Assembly (NCBI GenBank): GCA_942492735.1
Contig: OW818648.1
Location: forward strand, 558,001 to 622,000
Length of the DNA stretch: 64,000 nt
DNA from: Sporobacter sp942492735
GTDB taxonomy: Bacteria; Bacillota; Clostridia; Oscillospirales; Oscillospiraceae
Direction: 5' to 3'
The position numbers were made by a program, and so were the translations under genes. This document shows positions 26,824 through 37,023 of the stretch, one piece after another; the stretch's first letter is position 1, and each line of letters begins with the position of its first letter. The notes under the pieces were generated by a model that saw only the letters and a program-made list of their open reading frames with translations, was not told the DNA's origin and made no database searches.

Positions 26824-27000
26824 ATGGACGAAAAACGCGCACGGAAAATTGCCGCTTCACCAAAAATGGTAAGTGTGGTACACAACGGCGTTCCAATTTA
26901 TATTGAAAATGTCATGAATGATAATACGGCAACGATTCACACACTTGGCAACCCGAGTAATCGTCAGAAAGTCAGTATAACTGATTTGATCGAACAATAG
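26824..27000 (+). CDS. sspH: Small acid-soluble spore protein, H type
   Basis: 58 residues, below most gene-finder limits. The start MDEKRARKIAASP, the middle VVHNGVPIYIENV and the end VSITDLIEQ match the SspH family in length and motifs. ATG 26824 has AAGGAG with good spacing. SspH-type proteins are made in the forespore and bind DNA or protect the spore core; in Bacillus they are controlled by sigma-G. It is preceded by ytvI and followed by a terminator. It is direct evidence that the organism sporulates. Confidence 0.88.
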   Translation: MDEKRARKIAASPKMVSVVHNGVPIYIENVMNDNTATIHTLGNPSNRQKVSITDLIEQ

Positions 27001-27007
27001 TACTGTA

Positions 27008-27040
27008 ACAGCCCCGCCGAAAGGCGGGACTGTGTTTTTA
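27008..27040 (+). terminator. Terminator after sspH
   Basis: An 11-bp stem (ACAGCCCCGCC with GGCGGGACTGT, one mismatch), GAAA loop and T-rich tail, eight bases after the sspH stop. Confidence 0.85.
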
Positions 27041-27197
27041 TCAGGTGCTTATCCGAACATCCTTTTGGTACGGTTAAATAGTATCAGCGCAATCAACATG
27101 ATAGGTGTTAAAGCACTGATAGCAGCCATGTATGCTTTTATGCGCCGTCAAAAAAATGCAGTAATTACAACAGAACTAAAAACTGGTCATAAAAATA

Positions 27198-27232
27198 CCG
27201 AAAAGTCTGATTAAATCGGACTTTTCGGACAT
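27198..27232 (-). terminator. Terminator of the tRNA pair
   Basis: A perfect 10-bp stem (CCGAAAAGTC with GACTTTTCGG) lies just downstream of tRNA-Tyr on the minus strand and is followed there by TATTTTTAT. Confidence 0.75.
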
Positions 27233-27236
27233 TTTG

Positions 27237-27322
27237 TGGTGGAGGAGGGTGGATTCGGACCACCGAAGTCGGTTGACAACAGATTTACAGTCTGCCCCCT
27301 TTGGCCACTCGGGAACTCCTCC
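27237..27322 (-). tRNA. tRNA-Tyr (anticodon GTA)
   Basis: On the minus strand the acceptor 5' arm GGAGGAG pairs with CTCCTCC, followed by discriminator A and an encoded CCA. The anticodon loop is CTGTAAA with GTA. The long variable arm (CCGACTTCGGTGG region) and length of 86 bases are those of a class II tRNA, as bacterial tRNA-Tyr is. It is transcribed after tRNA-Thr. Confidence 0.95.
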
Positions 27323-27347
27323 GTATTCAATTGTTACTGAGGGAAAG

Positions 27348-27423
27348 TGGAGCTGGTGGACGGATTTGAACCCACGACCTGCTGATTACAAATCAGCTGC
27401 TCTACCGGCTGAGCTACACCAGC
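27348..27423 (-). tRNA. tRNA-Thr (anticodon TGT)
   Basis: On the minus strand GCTGGTG pairs with CACCAGC, with D arm GCTCAGCCGGTAGAGC, anticodon stem GCTGA/TCAGC around TTTGTAA (TGT) and T arm GTGGGTTCAAATCC. Discriminator T and encoded CCA close it. It lies 25 bases upstream of tRNA-Tyr in one unit. Confidence 0.95.
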
Positions 27424-27607
27424 ATGCCCCTTGCCGTCAGTGAGAATAATGATAACAAACACATCTGCCGTTGTCAACAAAAAGTTTTTCCTTTTATCTG
27501 CACTGCATGTCCCAATTTTTTGGAGTTTCTCTTTTTTTATTCATAATCGTGTGCTATAATACCTTAGTTAAACTATTATAAACTGTTGTTAATTGAAAGG
27601 TTGTCTT

Positions 27608-30397
27608 ATGTTTAAAGAAATGGTCAATAAGGTTTTCGGTACCCATAGCCAACGGGAGCTGAAAACGATTGCCCCGATTATTAATAAAATCGAAGCGTTG
27701 TCGGATGCGTACAAGCAGCTGTCAGATGAAGAGCTGAAGGCGAAAACGGCGGCTTTTAAAAAGCGTCTGAGTGATGGCGAGACGCTTGATGATATTCTGC
27801 CGGAGGCTTTCGCCACCGTGCGAGAGGCTGCCGACCGTGTTATAGGGCTGAGGCCGTATAAAGTCCAGCTTATCGGCGGTGTCGTCCTCCATCAGGGTCG
27901 TATCGCCGAAATGAAAACGGGTGAAGGCAAGACGCTTGTCGCCGTGCTGCCCGCTTATCTTAATGCGCTCGCCGGAAAAGGCGTGCACATCGTGACGGTC
28001 AACGATTATCTTGCCCGGCGCGACAGCGAATGGATGGGAAAGGTCCATCATTTTTTAGGTCTTAAAGTCGGCCTCATCGTTCACGGTTTATCCAGCACCG
28101 AACGCCGCGCCGGTTATGCCGCTGATATAACGTACGGCACAAACAACGAGATGGGCTTTGATTACCTGCGTGACAATATGGCGCTCTATAGTGCCAACAT
28201 GGTTCAGCGCGGTCATTCGTTTGCCATCGTCGATGAGGTTGACTCAATTTTAATCGACGAAGCCAGGACACCGCTCATCATATCAGGCCAGGGCGACGAA
28301 TCGACGGACCTCTATACGAGAGCCGACGATTTTGTCTGCAAGCTGAAGAAAAAAGTCTTTGCAACCATCGACGATAAAATGCAGGAGGACGAAGACCTCG
28401 ACGCCGATTTTGTTGTCGACGAAAAATCCAGAACAGCAACGCTGACCGCGCGCGGTATTAAGAAGGCTGAGCAGTATTTCAGCCTGGAAAACCTTTCCGA
28501 CCTGGAGAACAACACGCTCTCACACCACATCAATCAGGCGATAAAGGCACACGGGATTATGCAGCTCGATGTCGACTACGTCATCAAAGATGGTGAGATC
28601 ATCATCGTCGACGAATTTACAGGCCGCTTGATGTTCGGCCGCCGTTACAATGAAGGTCTGCATCAGGCTATTGAAGCCAAGGAGCATGTTGAGGTTGCGC
28701 ACGAGAGCAAGACGATGGCGACGATCACCTTTCAAAACTACTTCCGGCTGTATGACAAACTCTCCGGTATGACCGGTACGGCCCTGACGGAGGAAGAGGA
28801 ATTCAGCTCCATCTACAACCTTGATATCATCGAGATTCCGACAAACCGTCCCCTTGTCCGAATCGACAACGCAGACGTTATTTATAAAACCGAAAACGGA
28901 AAATATAAGGCCATCATCAATCAAATTGAAGAGTGCCATAAAAAAGGGCAGCCCGTCCTTGTCGGTACCGTTTCCATTGAAAAGAGTGAATTACTCGCCG
29001 CCATGATCAAAAAACGCGGCATTCCGCACAATGTACTAAACGCCAAGAATCACGAGAAGGAAGCCGAGATTGTCGCGCAGGCCGGCAAGTTCGGCGCTGT
29101 TACCATCGCCACAAACATGGCAGGACGCGGCACCGATATCATGCTCGGCGGCAACCCAGAATATATGTCTAAAAACGACTTGAAAAAAGTTGACATTCTC
29201 GATGAAATAATCAACGAGGCCACAGGCTTCGCCGATACGGATAACGAAGACATTCTTACCGCCAGACGCCTCTATGCAGAAAGTTTGGAAAAGCATAAAG
29301 CCACAACCTCTACCGAGGCTGAAAAGGTCAAGCAGGCAGGCGGCCTCTTCATACTGGGTACCGAGCGGCATGAGTCACGCCGTATCGATAATCAGCTCAG
29401 AGGACGTGCCGGCCGTCAGGGAGACCCCGGAGAAACACGGTTTTATATCGCCATGACGGATGATATTATGCGGCTCTTCGGCTCAGAGCGCATTATGGGT
29501 ATGATGGATACGCTCGGCCTCGACGAGGACACGCCGATCGACCAGAAAATCCTTTCGAATGCGATTGAGCAGGCGCAGAAGAAGGTCGAAAGCCGCAACT
29601 TCCAGTCCCGCAAACACGTCCTTGAATATGACGACGTCATGAACACGCAGCGTACGCTTATCTATGCGCAGCGCCGGAAAGTCCTTGACGGAGAAGATAT
29701 TAAGGCATCGCTGCAGTCAATGATCAGCGACGTGATAGACACAGCAATCAACTCAGCCGTCGGCGAGCACGACGCCATAACGGAGCAATCTGTGCTTGAT
29801 GAAATTGTCAAGCCCTTCGAGCCACTTTTCTTAAGAAGAAGCGACATCCCAAAGGTATCACCGACGGACAAACTCAGCCACGACAGCCTGAAGGACCTGC
29901 TTTACGAAAAGGCCGTCGCTGTGTACGACGCCAAAGAAAAGGATCTCGGATTCTTACCCGATACAGAAACCCCGCTTATGCGCGAATTAGAGCGCGTCAT
30001 TATGCTGCGCGTCGTTGACGAATACTGGACAGAGCATATCGATGCCATGGAGGAGCTCCGTGACGGCGTCCGTCTGCGCGCTTATGGACAGATCAACCCT
30101 GTTGATGAGTACAAGCGCGAAGGCTACGATATGTTCGAAGCCATGATCGGCGGCATCAAGGAGGAGGTCGTCCGGCGCCTTTACATCGCCCGCGTGAAAA
30201 AAGAGCAGTCGCTTGAGCGCAAGAGCGTCGCGAAAAACCCAAATGCGATAAACAATGTCGGCGGCGACGTCTCCATCAAACAACAGCCGGTCAAAAAAGG
30301 TCAAAAAATCGGCCGGAACGACCCCTGCCCCTGCGGAAAAAAACGCCCGAACGGCCTGCCGATGAAATATAAGGACTGCTGCGGCAGAGAAGAATAG
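27608..30397 (+). CDS. secA: Preprotein translocase ATPase SecA
   Basis: 929 residues. MKTGEGKTLVAVLPAYL near residue 102 is Walker A, VDEVDSILIDEART near 208 the DEAD motif, and TNMAGRGTDI and GRAGRQGDPG belong to the second motor domain. The C-terminal NDPCPCGKK with DCCG near 904-925 is the zinc-binding SecB/lipid-contact domain. SecA drives secreted proteins through SecYEG at the membrane. ATG 27608 follows GAAAGG and starts the family sequence; an upstream start adds five residues. A -10 box TATAAT near 27554 suggests its own promoter. pgeF begins two bases after the stop, so they are probably co-transcribed. Confidence 0.97.
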   Translation: MFKEMVNKVFGTHSQRELKTIAPIINKIEALSDAYKQLSDEELKAKTAAFKKRLSDGETLDDILPEAFATVREAADRVIGLRPYKVQLIGGVVLHQGRIAEMKTGEGKTLVAVLPAYLNALAGKGVHIVTVNDYLARRDSEWMGKVHHFLGLKVGLIVHGLSSTERRAGYAADITYGTNNEMGFDYLRDNMALYSANMVQRGHSFAIVDEVDSILIDEARTPLIISGQGDESTDLYTRADDFVCKLKKKVFATIDDKMQEDEDLDADFVVDEKSRTATLTARGIKKAEQYFSLENLSDLENNTLSHHINQAIKAHGIMQLDVDYVIKDGEIIIVDEFTGRLMFGRRYNEGLHQAIEAKEHVEVAHESKTMATITFQNYFRLYDKLSGMTGTALTEEEEFSSIYNLDIIEIPTNRPLVRIDNADVIYKTENGKYKAIINQIEECHKKGQPVLVGTVSIEKSELLAAMIKKRGIPHNVLNAKNHEKEAEIVAQAGKFGAVTIATNMAGRGTDIMLGGNPEYMSKNDLKKVDILDEIINEATGFADTDNEDILTARRLYAESLEKHKATTSTEAEKVKQAGGLFILGTERHESRRIDNQLRGRAGRQGDPGETRFYIAMTDDIMRLFGSERIMGMMDTLGLDEDTPIDQKILSNAIEQAQKKVESRNFQSRKHVLEYDDVMNTQRTLIYAQRRKVLDGEDIKASLQSMISDVIDTAINSAVGEHDAITEQSVLDEIVKPFEPLFLRRSDIPKVSPTDKLSHDSLKDLLYEKAVAVYDAKEKDLGFLPDTETPLMRELERVIMLRVVDEYWTEHIDAMEELRDGVRLRAYGQINPVDEYKREGYDMFEAMIGGIKEEVVRRLYIARVKKEQSLERKSVAKNPNAINNVGGDVSIKQQPVKKGQKIGRNDPCPCGKKRPNGLPMKYKDCCGREE

Positions 30398-30399
30398 CC

Positions 30400-31206
30400 A
30401 TGCCTTTTACGGAAAACAGAGCCGGCGGCCTTGTTTATATGACGTCTTCAAATATCGCAGCGACGCATGCGTTTACAACGCGATACGGCGGCGTGAGCAG
30501 CGGCATATATACGTCTCTGAACCTGGGCCAGAATCTCAATGATGACCCTTTATGTGTTCGCCGGAATTACGAAATACTCGGCTCGGCTCTCGACTTTGAC
30601 CCGAACAGTCTTATTTACTCCCGGCAGGTTCACGGGACGGCTGTTCGCCTTGTGACAAAGGAGGATCAGCTGATGCCGTATCAGCACGTCCCATATGAAG
30701 CTGACGGTCTGATAACGGCAGAAAAAGACGTACCAATCATTGTTTTTACAGCAGACTGCGTGCCGATACTCCTATACGACCCAGTCCGCTTTGTTATCGG
30801 CGCTGTTCACGCCGGTTGGCGTGGGACAGCTCTGGATATTGCGGGCAAAGCCGTTAAAAAGATGGCCCACAGCTTCGGCAGCAAACCATCGGACATCCGT
30901 GCGGCGATCGGCCCGTGCATAGCCCGGTGCTGCTTCGAAACGGGCGATGATGTTAAAGCCGCTGTTCACCATGTTTTGGGCGGCGACGCACCGCGATACG
31001 TCACCCTTCGCGGCGAAAAGCATATGGTCGACTTAAAAGGCATTAACTGCCTGCTGCTCGAGCGTGCGGGCATAAAACCTGAGAATATCGACGTTTCGTC
31101 TGAATGCACAGCCTGTTCCAGCGAAAAATATTGGTCTCACCGCATCACGAATGGGCAGCGCGGTAGCCAGGCTTCAATGATCATGATGAAAGGCGGCATG
31201 AATTGA
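30400..31206 (+). CDS. pgeF: Peptidoglycan editing factor PgeF (YfiH/laccase-domain protein)
   Basis: 268 residues. The family motifs are all present: RQVHGTAV near residue 77, TADCVPILLYD near 115, AVHAGWRGTALDI near 130 and AIGPCIARCCFE near 168; the His-Cys-His set binds zinc. Characterised members correct peptidoglycan precursors by removing mis-incorporated Ser, and purine nucleoside phosphorylase/adenosine deaminase activity has been reported for relatives; older annotation as polyphenol oxidase is misleading. The start is two bases after secA, and its end overlaps the next gene's TTG start. Confidence 0.88.
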   Translation: MPFTENRAGGLVYMTSSNIAATHAFTTRYGGVSSGIYTSLNLGQNLNDDPLCVRRNYEILGSALDFDPNSLIYSRQVHGTAVRLVTKEDQLMPYQHVPYEADGLITAEKDVPIIVFTADCVPILLYDPVRFVIGAVHAGWRGTALDIAGKAVKKMAHSFGSKPSDIRAAIGPCIARCCFETGDDVKAAVHHVLGGDAPRYVTLRGEKHMVDLKGINCLLLERAGIKPENIDVSSECTACSSEKYWSHRITNGQRGSQASMIMMKGGMN

Positions 31207-32795
31207 ACCGGATAACCATACGACATTTTTTACTTTTGATTATTGCCGCATCTTTTTTAATTTCAATCGGCGCCTGTGGCGGTCAGGTCATAACCAAAAA
31301 CCCCGTCGAGACGCAAGAACCCGAACCATCTACGAATGTTTCAGAAATCAGCGCTGCAGACAAACTGTTTACGGTCCGGTATGAATCCAATTTTTCCTTT
31401 AATCCGATCACAGGGACAAGTCCTGATAACATGGCGCTTGTGCCGCTGATGTATGAAGGTATGTTTGTCTTAAATGAAGAGTTAGCGGCTGAGCCTGTCT
31501 TGTGCGAAAGTTATGAAACATCAGACGGTATCAGCTATACCTTTATGCTGAAAACCGGCATTGCGATGAGTGACGGATCTAATCTGAACGCCACAGACGT
31601 CAAATATTCCTTGACGACCGCCATGCAAAACGGCAGATATACCGGACGTCTCAATAATATAGATAGCATCACGATCGCCGATGCTGTGACACTGAAAATA
31701 ACACTGAAGTCAGCTAACCGCAAACTACCCGAGCTACTAGATATCCCCATTATTAAGAGCGGCACCGTCGACCAAAATTACCCGCCCGGTTCGGGGCCAT
31801 ATCATTATGAAAAAAACGGCGTGCCCCGTCTCGTCGCTTTTGAAAATTACCGTGACCCAAGCAGTACGCTAACGCCTATCATCTATCTTAGCGACTGCTC
31901 CGACACCGAGCTCTCGATGCAATTTTCATCGCAGGATGTCGATCTTTTTCAAGACGACCCGGCGGATGCATCTGAAATTAATATTCACAGTGATCATGAG
32001 ATCCGATATTATAATACAACCATCCTCCAGTTTGTTGGCTTTAACACTAAAAACAGCTTACTGGCAAATGCTGCCCTGAGGCGCGCTTTCGGTCTGACCA
32101 TCGATAGGAAAAATATTGTTGCCACCGTCTACGCCTCTCACGCCTTGGCTGCTCCACTCGTTCTGAGCCCATTTTATAGCTTATACGATCCTGTCTGGGA
32201 AAACAGTGTTGCCGATCCTCTGGCAAAGCTGTCGGAAATATTTGCTTCACTCAATATGTATGACGATGACTTTGACGGCTTCCTCGAGGTCCGAAACGCC
32301 AACGGCGGCTGGACCCCGATCACACTGACTTTCATCGTCAACAGCGACAACAATTATAAGGTCGACGCGGCTCAGAAGATTGCGGAATCACTGAAAACTG
32401 TCGGTATTAACGTCAATCTCACAAAGCTCTCCTGGGATGCGTATAAAACCGCTTTAGAAAGCGGCAGCTTTGATATGTATTATGGCGATGTCTGTCTGCC
32501 GGCCAATTATGATTTAACGGAGCTTTTAGTACCCGGTGCCTCGCTTGATTACGGCCATGTCGGGAGTTCGGAATACAAGACACGTATCGAAAACTTTCTT
32601 GCCGCATCCGATGCGGACGAAGAGAGCGAACAGGCAAAAATTCTGTGCGCTTATATCAACCAGTTCGCGCCGATTATTCCCGTACTGTATAGGCAGTACA
32701 ACGTCCATACGAACAAAAATGTTGTGTCTGGCATGAAGCCGACGCAATCAAGTATATTCTACGGCCTTACCGGGTGGAAAATAACCCTTGGCTGA
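31203..32795 (+). CDS. Oligopeptide-type ABC transporter substrate-binding lipoprotein
   Basis: 530 residues with a TTG start at 31203 (AAAGGCGG upstream) that overlaps the end of pgeF. The signal peptide ends at the lipobox SIGAC near residue 24. The rest is family 5 solute-binding protein: YEGMFVLNEE, LKTGIAMSDGSNLNATDVKYSL near 120, and RRAFGLTIDRKNIV near 300. These bind peptides, nickel or other solutes. No permease or ATPase gene is adjacent, so it is an orphan that must pair with a distant transporter, or acts in cell-wall peptide uptake as the pgeF neighbour may hint. The link is inference. Confidence 0.85.
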   Translation: MNRITIRHFLLLIIAASFLISIGACGGQVITKNPVETQEPEPSTNVSEISAADKLFTVRYESNFSFNPITGTSPDNMALVPLMYEGMFVLNEELAAEPVLCESYETSDGISYTFMLKTGIAMSDGSNLNATDVKYSLTTAMQNGRYTGRLNNIDSITIADAVTLKITLKSANRKLPELLDIPIIKSGTVDQNYPPGSGPYHYEKNGVPRLVAFENYRDPSSTLTPIIYLSDCSDTELSMQFSSQDVDLFQDDPADASEINIHSDHEIRYYNTTILQFVGFNTKNSLLANAALRRAFGLTIDRKNIVATVYASHALAAPLVLSPFYSLYDPVWENSVADPLAKLSEIFASLNMYDDDFDGFLEVRNANGGWTPITLTFIVNSDNNYKVDAAQKIAESLKTVGINVNLTKLSWDAYKTALESGSFDMYYGDVCLPANYDLTELLVPGASLDYGHVGSSEYKTRIENFLAASDADEESEQAKILCAYINQFAPIIPVLYRQYNVHTNKNVVSGMKPTQSSIFYGLTGWKITLG

Positions 32796-32816
32796 TTTGG
32801 GAAGGGGCTGCCGCGC

Positions 32817-35800
32817 ATGCGCGTATACAGATGTTTTACAGAAAAAAGACCCGGCTTCGATATTGAGGCCGAGGGGCTGCTGCATGACCTGCGTGAATTT
32901 CTCGGAATAAAGCGTCTTGATTCCGTACGCATTTTTAACCGGTATGACACCGAAGGCATCACGGATAGCGTTTATCATCAGGCAAAGAACACCGTTTTCT
33001 CGGAGCCGCAGGTCGACGATATATACGATGAGACACTGCCGCAGATTGCTCACGGTCATTGGATGCTCGGTGTCGAGGCGCTTCCCGGCCAATTCGATCA
33101 ACGCGCCGATTCATGTGCGCAGTGTATCCAGATTCTCACCTGTCTTGAACGCCCTTTTGTCAAAGCGGCGAAATTTTATGTCTTCTTCGGCGCGCTGACA
33201 GAGCAGGATAAAAGCCGTCTTCGCGCTTATCTGATCAACCCTGTTGAAATGCAGCAGGCTGATAACAAAAAACCGTTGACGCTTCGTCAGGATTTTCCCG
33301 CTCCTCCTCCCGTGGGCATTGTTAACGGTTTTATATCATGTGGTGAAGAAGCTCTTCAGCAGGTCCTCAGTCAATTTGGCCTGGCGATGGATATCGACGA
33401 TCTGCGCTTTATGCAAGCATACTTTCGTGATACGGAAAAACGCGATCCGACAGTGACGGAGATTAAGCTTATCGATACCTATTGGTCTGACCACTGCAGG
33501 CATACGACGTTCTCGACGTATTTGGATCATATTGAAATTGAAGATGACGATGTCCGCAGAGCTTATCAGACTTATCTGGCGGCTCGGCACGAATTATACG
33601 GCGAGGGTGCCAATCAGCGTCCGCAGACTCTGATGGATATCGCGACAATCGGCGCTAAAGTGCTAAAGAGCCGCGGTCTTTTAAAAAACATTGATATATC
33701 CGAGGAGATTAACGCGTGCTCTATCCACATCGACGTCAACGTTGACCACGACGCGGATGCCGACGTGAAAATGGAAGACTGGCTCCTGATGTTTAAGAAC
33801 GAAACGCATAACCACCCGACAGAGATCGAACCGTTCGGCGGTGCCGCGACCTGCATTGGTGGGGCTATACGCGATCCCCTATCCGGCAGGGCCTATGTCT
33901 ATCAGGCGATGCGTGTGACGGGCTCCGGCGATCCGCGCGTTCCGCTTGACGACACACTCCCCGGAAAGCTGCCGCAGCGAAAGCTGACGGTAACGGCGGC
34001 ACAGGGCTATTCGTCCTACGGCAACCAAATTGGTCTCGCAACGGGACTTGTCCAGGAGATTTATCACCCCGGCTATATTGCCAAACGCATGGAGGTCGGC
34101 GCCGTTGTTGGTGCCGTCAAGGCAGCTAACATTGTCAGACTGACACCAGCTCCGGGTGACAAGGTCATCCTGTTAGGCGGCAGGACAGGCCGTGACGGTA
34201 TCGGCGGCGCGACAGGCTCATCAAAAACCCATAACGATGCGTCTCTGGTGACGATGGCGTCGGAGGTCCAAAAGGGCAATGCGCCCGAGGAACGCAAGAT
34301 CCAGCGCCTATTTCTAGATCCCGTTGTGACAAAAATGATTAAGCGGTGCAACGACTTCGGCGCAGGTGGCGTCTCGGTCGCCATAGGCGAGCTCGCGGAC
34401 GGATTGGATATAGACCTTTCTCTTGTTCGGAAAAAATATGAGGGTCTGGATGCGACAGAGCTTGCCATATCCGAATCGCAAGAACGCATGGCCGTTGTCG
34501 TCGCACCCGAAAATGTCGATACTTTAATAAAAAAAGCCACCGAGGAAAATCTTGAAGCCTATGTCGTTGCAGAAATTACGGCGGCGCCGCGTATGGTAAT
34601 GCGTCATAAGAACACTGTTATTGCCGACCTGAGCCGCGATTTCTTATCATCAAACGGCGCGCTCAAACGCGCCGCTGCGGCAGTTCCTCGCATGGTAAAA
34701 GATACAGCCGGCGGCACCTCTGGCTTGTTTACCGACAGGCTTCGCCTGATTGCAGGAGATCTTCGCTTCTGCTCACAGCGCGGTCTTGTCGAGCGGTTTG
34801 ACAGCTCCATCGGCGCCGCCAGCGTACTGCAGCCGTTCGGGGGCAAAACGCAGCGGACACCGGCTCAGGTCATGGCCGCTCTGCTGCCGGTTCAAGAGGG
34901 AAGGACGACGACGTGCTCAGTTATGGCTTTTGGCTTCGATCCGTATCTGTCATCCGTTAACCCCTATGAAGGCGCAAAATACGCTGTTGTTTCCTCGGTC
35001 AGTAAACTCGTCGCTGCCGGGTGCGACCCGGACCTTGTGTACCTGACTTTCCAGGAATACTTTGAGCGCTTGCGCAAAGACGCGCTGCGCTGGGGCAAAC
35101 CGTTATCGGCGCTCCTGGGCGCGCTGGAGGCTCAGCTTGGGCTGGAGCTTGCCGCCATCGGCGGAAAGGACAGCATGTCCGGCTCGTTTAACGAATTAGA
35201 CGTGCCGCCGTCTCTTATATCTTTCGCGATTGCACCGAATGACGCGCGGTTTGTCATATCCCCTGAATTTAAGACGCCGGGCAATTCAGTCGTTCTGTTT
35301 CAAACGGGCAACTCATTGCCTGAAACAAAACAGGCCTGGAAAAGAGTCCACGCGCTGATAAGAGAAGGTACCATCGTTTCTGCATGGTCTGTAACCGATG
35401 GCGGTGCCGCCGAGGGGCTCTTGAAGATGGCGCTCGGCAACCGGCTTGGTGTCACAATCGGCAGCGGCATTGAGTCGGATGTGCTGCTCAAGATACCTGC
35501 CGGTTCGATTATCGCCGAAGTCACCCGGCAGGTGTCCAACGCGCTTGTCATCGGCCGGATTATAACAGAGCCCGTAATCACGCACAGCCATGAAAAGGTC
35601 GACCTAAAGGAGCTTGAATCGCTATGGGAGAACTGTCTTGAGGACGTCTTCCACACAATCGCGAAAAGCCCGGACTGTGCTGAATCCGTCAGTTATTTTA
35701 TGCGTCCTGTCATAATAGCAACCGATAAGTTTGCCAAACCGCGCGCCGTTATAACCGCATTCCCGGGCACAAACTGTGAACTCGATACAGCGCGCGCCGT

Positions 35801-36533
35801 TAGAAATGCCGGCGGCGCACCGGATATTAAGATTGTCAAAAACCTCATGCCGTCTCTGCTTGAGGAATCGATTGAGGCCGTTGAAAAAGCAATCCGGACG
35901 AGCCAGATTATTATGATCCCCGGCGGCTTCTCCGGCGGAGATGAGCCGGATGGCTCCGCAAAATTCATCACGGCCTTTTTCCGCAACCCCCGTATCACCG
36001 ACGCTGTGCATGACCTGCTGCATCGCCGCGGAGGACTCATGCTCGGCATCTGCAACGGTTTCCAGGCGCTTGTCAAGCTGGGCTTGGTGCCTTACGGCGA
36101 GATCCGCCCGATGAATGCGCAAAGCCCGACGCTGACGTTTAATCTGATCGGCCGCCATCAGGCGAAATATGTATATACCCGAATTGCCTCCGTGTATTCG
36201 CCCTGGATGAGCCTTTGTAGCGTTGGCGATGTGCACGCTATCCCCGTATCACACGGTGAAGGCCGATTTGTCGCATCGGAAGTTACCCTCGAGGCTATGA
36301 TCCGAAACGGCCAGATATCGACACAGTATTGTGACCTGGCGGGAGAAGTGTCTCAAGATATTCTCGTGAACCCGAACGGCTCGGTCATGGCTATTGAAGG
36401 CATCACGAGCCCCGACGGCAGGGTCTTCGGAAAGATGTGCCACAGCGAGCGGCGCGGTGCGGATGTCGCAAAAAACATATACGGCGACAAGCATCAGCCA
36501 ATATTTGAGAGCGGCGTCAAATATTTCTTGTAA
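32817..36533 (+). CDS. purL: Phosphoribosylformylglycinamidine synthase, single-chain form
   Basis: 1238 residues carrying both synthetase and glutaminase halves, as in Clostridia and enterobacteria rather than the split PurSQL of Bacillus. DTYWSDHCRHTTF near residue 221 and FKNETHNHPTEIEPFGGAATCIGG near 325 are the ATP/FGAR-binding motifs. The C-terminal class I amidotransferase has FPGTNCE near 982, GICNGFQAL with the nucleophile Cys near 1077 and SHGEGRF with the catalytic His near 1142. It makes FGAM from FGAR, ATP and glutamine in purine synthesis. Other pur genes are not in the window, so it is away from the usual operon. ATG 32817 follows a GGAAGGGG site. Confidence 0.96.
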   Translation: MRVYRCFTEKRPGFDIEAEGLLHDLREFLGIKRLDSVRIFNRYDTEGITDSVYHQAKNTVFSEPQVDDIYDETLPQIAHGHWMLGVEALPGQFDQRADSCAQCIQILTCLERPFVKAAKFYVFFGALTEQDKSRLRAYLINPVEMQQADNKKPLTLRQDFPAPPPVGIVNGFISCGEEALQQVLSQFGLAMDIDDLRFMQAYFRDTEKRDPTVTEIKLIDTYWSDHCRHTTFSTYLDHIEIEDDDVRRAYQTYLAARHELYGEGANQRPQTLMDIATIGAKVLKSRGLLKNIDISEEINACSIHIDVNVDHDADADVKMEDWLLMFKNETHNHPTEIEPFGGAATCIGGAIRDPLSGRAYVYQAMRVTGSGDPRVPLDDTLPGKLPQRKLTVTAAQGYSSYGNQIGLATGLVQEIYHPGYIAKRMEVGAVVGAVKAANIVRLTPAPGDKVILLGGRTGRDGIGGATGSSKTHNDASLVTMASEVQKGNAPEERKIQRLFLDPVVTKMIKRCNDFGAGGVSVAIGELADGLDIDLSLVRKKYEGLDATELAISESQERMAVVVAPENVDTLIKKATEENLEAYVVAEITAAPRMVMRHKNTVIADLSRDFLSSNGALKRAAAAVPRMVKDTAGGTSGLFTDRLRLIAGDLRFCSQRGLVERFDSSIGAASVLQPFGGKTQRTPAQVMAALLPVQEGRTTTCSVMAFGFDPYLSSVNPYEGAKYAVVSSVSKLVAAGCDPDLVYLTFQEYFERLRKDALRWGKPLSALLGALEAQLGLELAAIGGKDSMSGSFNELDVPPSLISFAIAPNDARFVISPEFKTPGNSVVLFQTGNSLPETKQAWKRVHALIREGTIVSAWSVTDGGAAEGLLKMALGNRLGVTIGSGIESDVLLKIPAGSIIAEVTRQVSNALVIGRIITEPVITHSHEKVDLKELESLWENCLEDVFHTIAKSPDCAESVSYFMRPVIIATDKFAKPRAVITAFPGTNCELDTARAVRNAGGAPDIKIVKNLMPSLLEESIEAVEKAIRTSQIIMIPGGFSGGDEPDGSAKFITAFFRNPRITDAVHDLLHRRGGLMLGICNGFQALVKLGLVPYGEIRPMNAQSPTLTFNLIGRHQAKYVYTRIASVYSPWMSLCSVGDVHAIPVSHGEGRFVASEVTLEAMIRNGQISTQYCDLAGEVSQDILVNPNGSVMAIEGITSPDGRVFGKMCHSERRGADVAKNIYGDKHQPIFESGVKYFL

Positions 36534-36570
36534 TAACTGTGAATAATAGAAAAGAATCTGGAGGCTCATC

Positions 36571-36963
36571 ATGACAGATAGAAAACTCATAGAAGAAGCT
36601 GCAGAAGCCATAAAGAAAGCATATGCGCCCTACTCACGCTTTCCTGTCGGGGCTGCGCTGGAATGTGAGGACGGTACGGTTTTTACAGGGAGCAAGATAG
36701 AAAACGCCGCGCTTGAATGCACCTTATGCGCCGAGCGGTCTGCAATTGCCGGTGCCGTCAGCGCCGGTCACAGGATTTTTAAGCGTATTGCTATTTACGC
36801 AAATTCCACCACCTACTGTTTTCCATGCGGCACATGCCGGCAGGTTCTATGGGAGTTTTCTCCGAATATTGAGGTGCTCTGCTCTAGAGCCGACGGCAGA
36901 TATGTCAGCTATCCGCTCACCGCTCTGCTTCCGGCACCTTTCAGTAAAGACCTAATGGATTAG
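36571..36963 (+). CDS. cdd: Cytidine deaminase
   Basis: 130 residues, standard for tetrameric Cdd. AYAPYSRFPVGAAL near residue 13 binds substrate, TLCAERSAI near 52 holds the Cys-Ala-Glu zinc/catalytic motif and PCGTCRQVLWEF near 88 gives the PCxxC zinc ligands. It converts cytidine and deoxycytidine to uridines for pyrimidine salvage. A GGAGG site precedes ATG 36571. It lies 38 bases after purL and may share its transcript, giving a nucleotide-metabolism pair. Confidence 0.95.
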   Translation: MTDRKLIEEAAEAIKKAYAPYSRFPVGAALECEDGTVFTGSKIENAALECTLCAERSAIAGAVSAGHRIFKRIAIYANSTTYCFPCGTCRQVLWEFSPNIEVLCSRADGRYVSYPLTALLPAPFSKDLMD

Positions 36964-37023
36964 GTTATTGTATCAAACCACGTTTTCGTTATTCGTTTGT
37001 CATGATATTGTAACCTAATCGAC

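Noticed and set aside
27032..27214. 60-residue plus-strand ORF between sspH and the tRNA genes
   Set aside because: Its GTG start lies in the sspH terminator, it has no ribosome-binding site and its end overlaps the tRNA terminator stem.
35622..36236. 204-residue minus-strand ORF inside purL
   Set aside because: Antisense to the conserved glutaminase domain of purL, with no recognisable motif.
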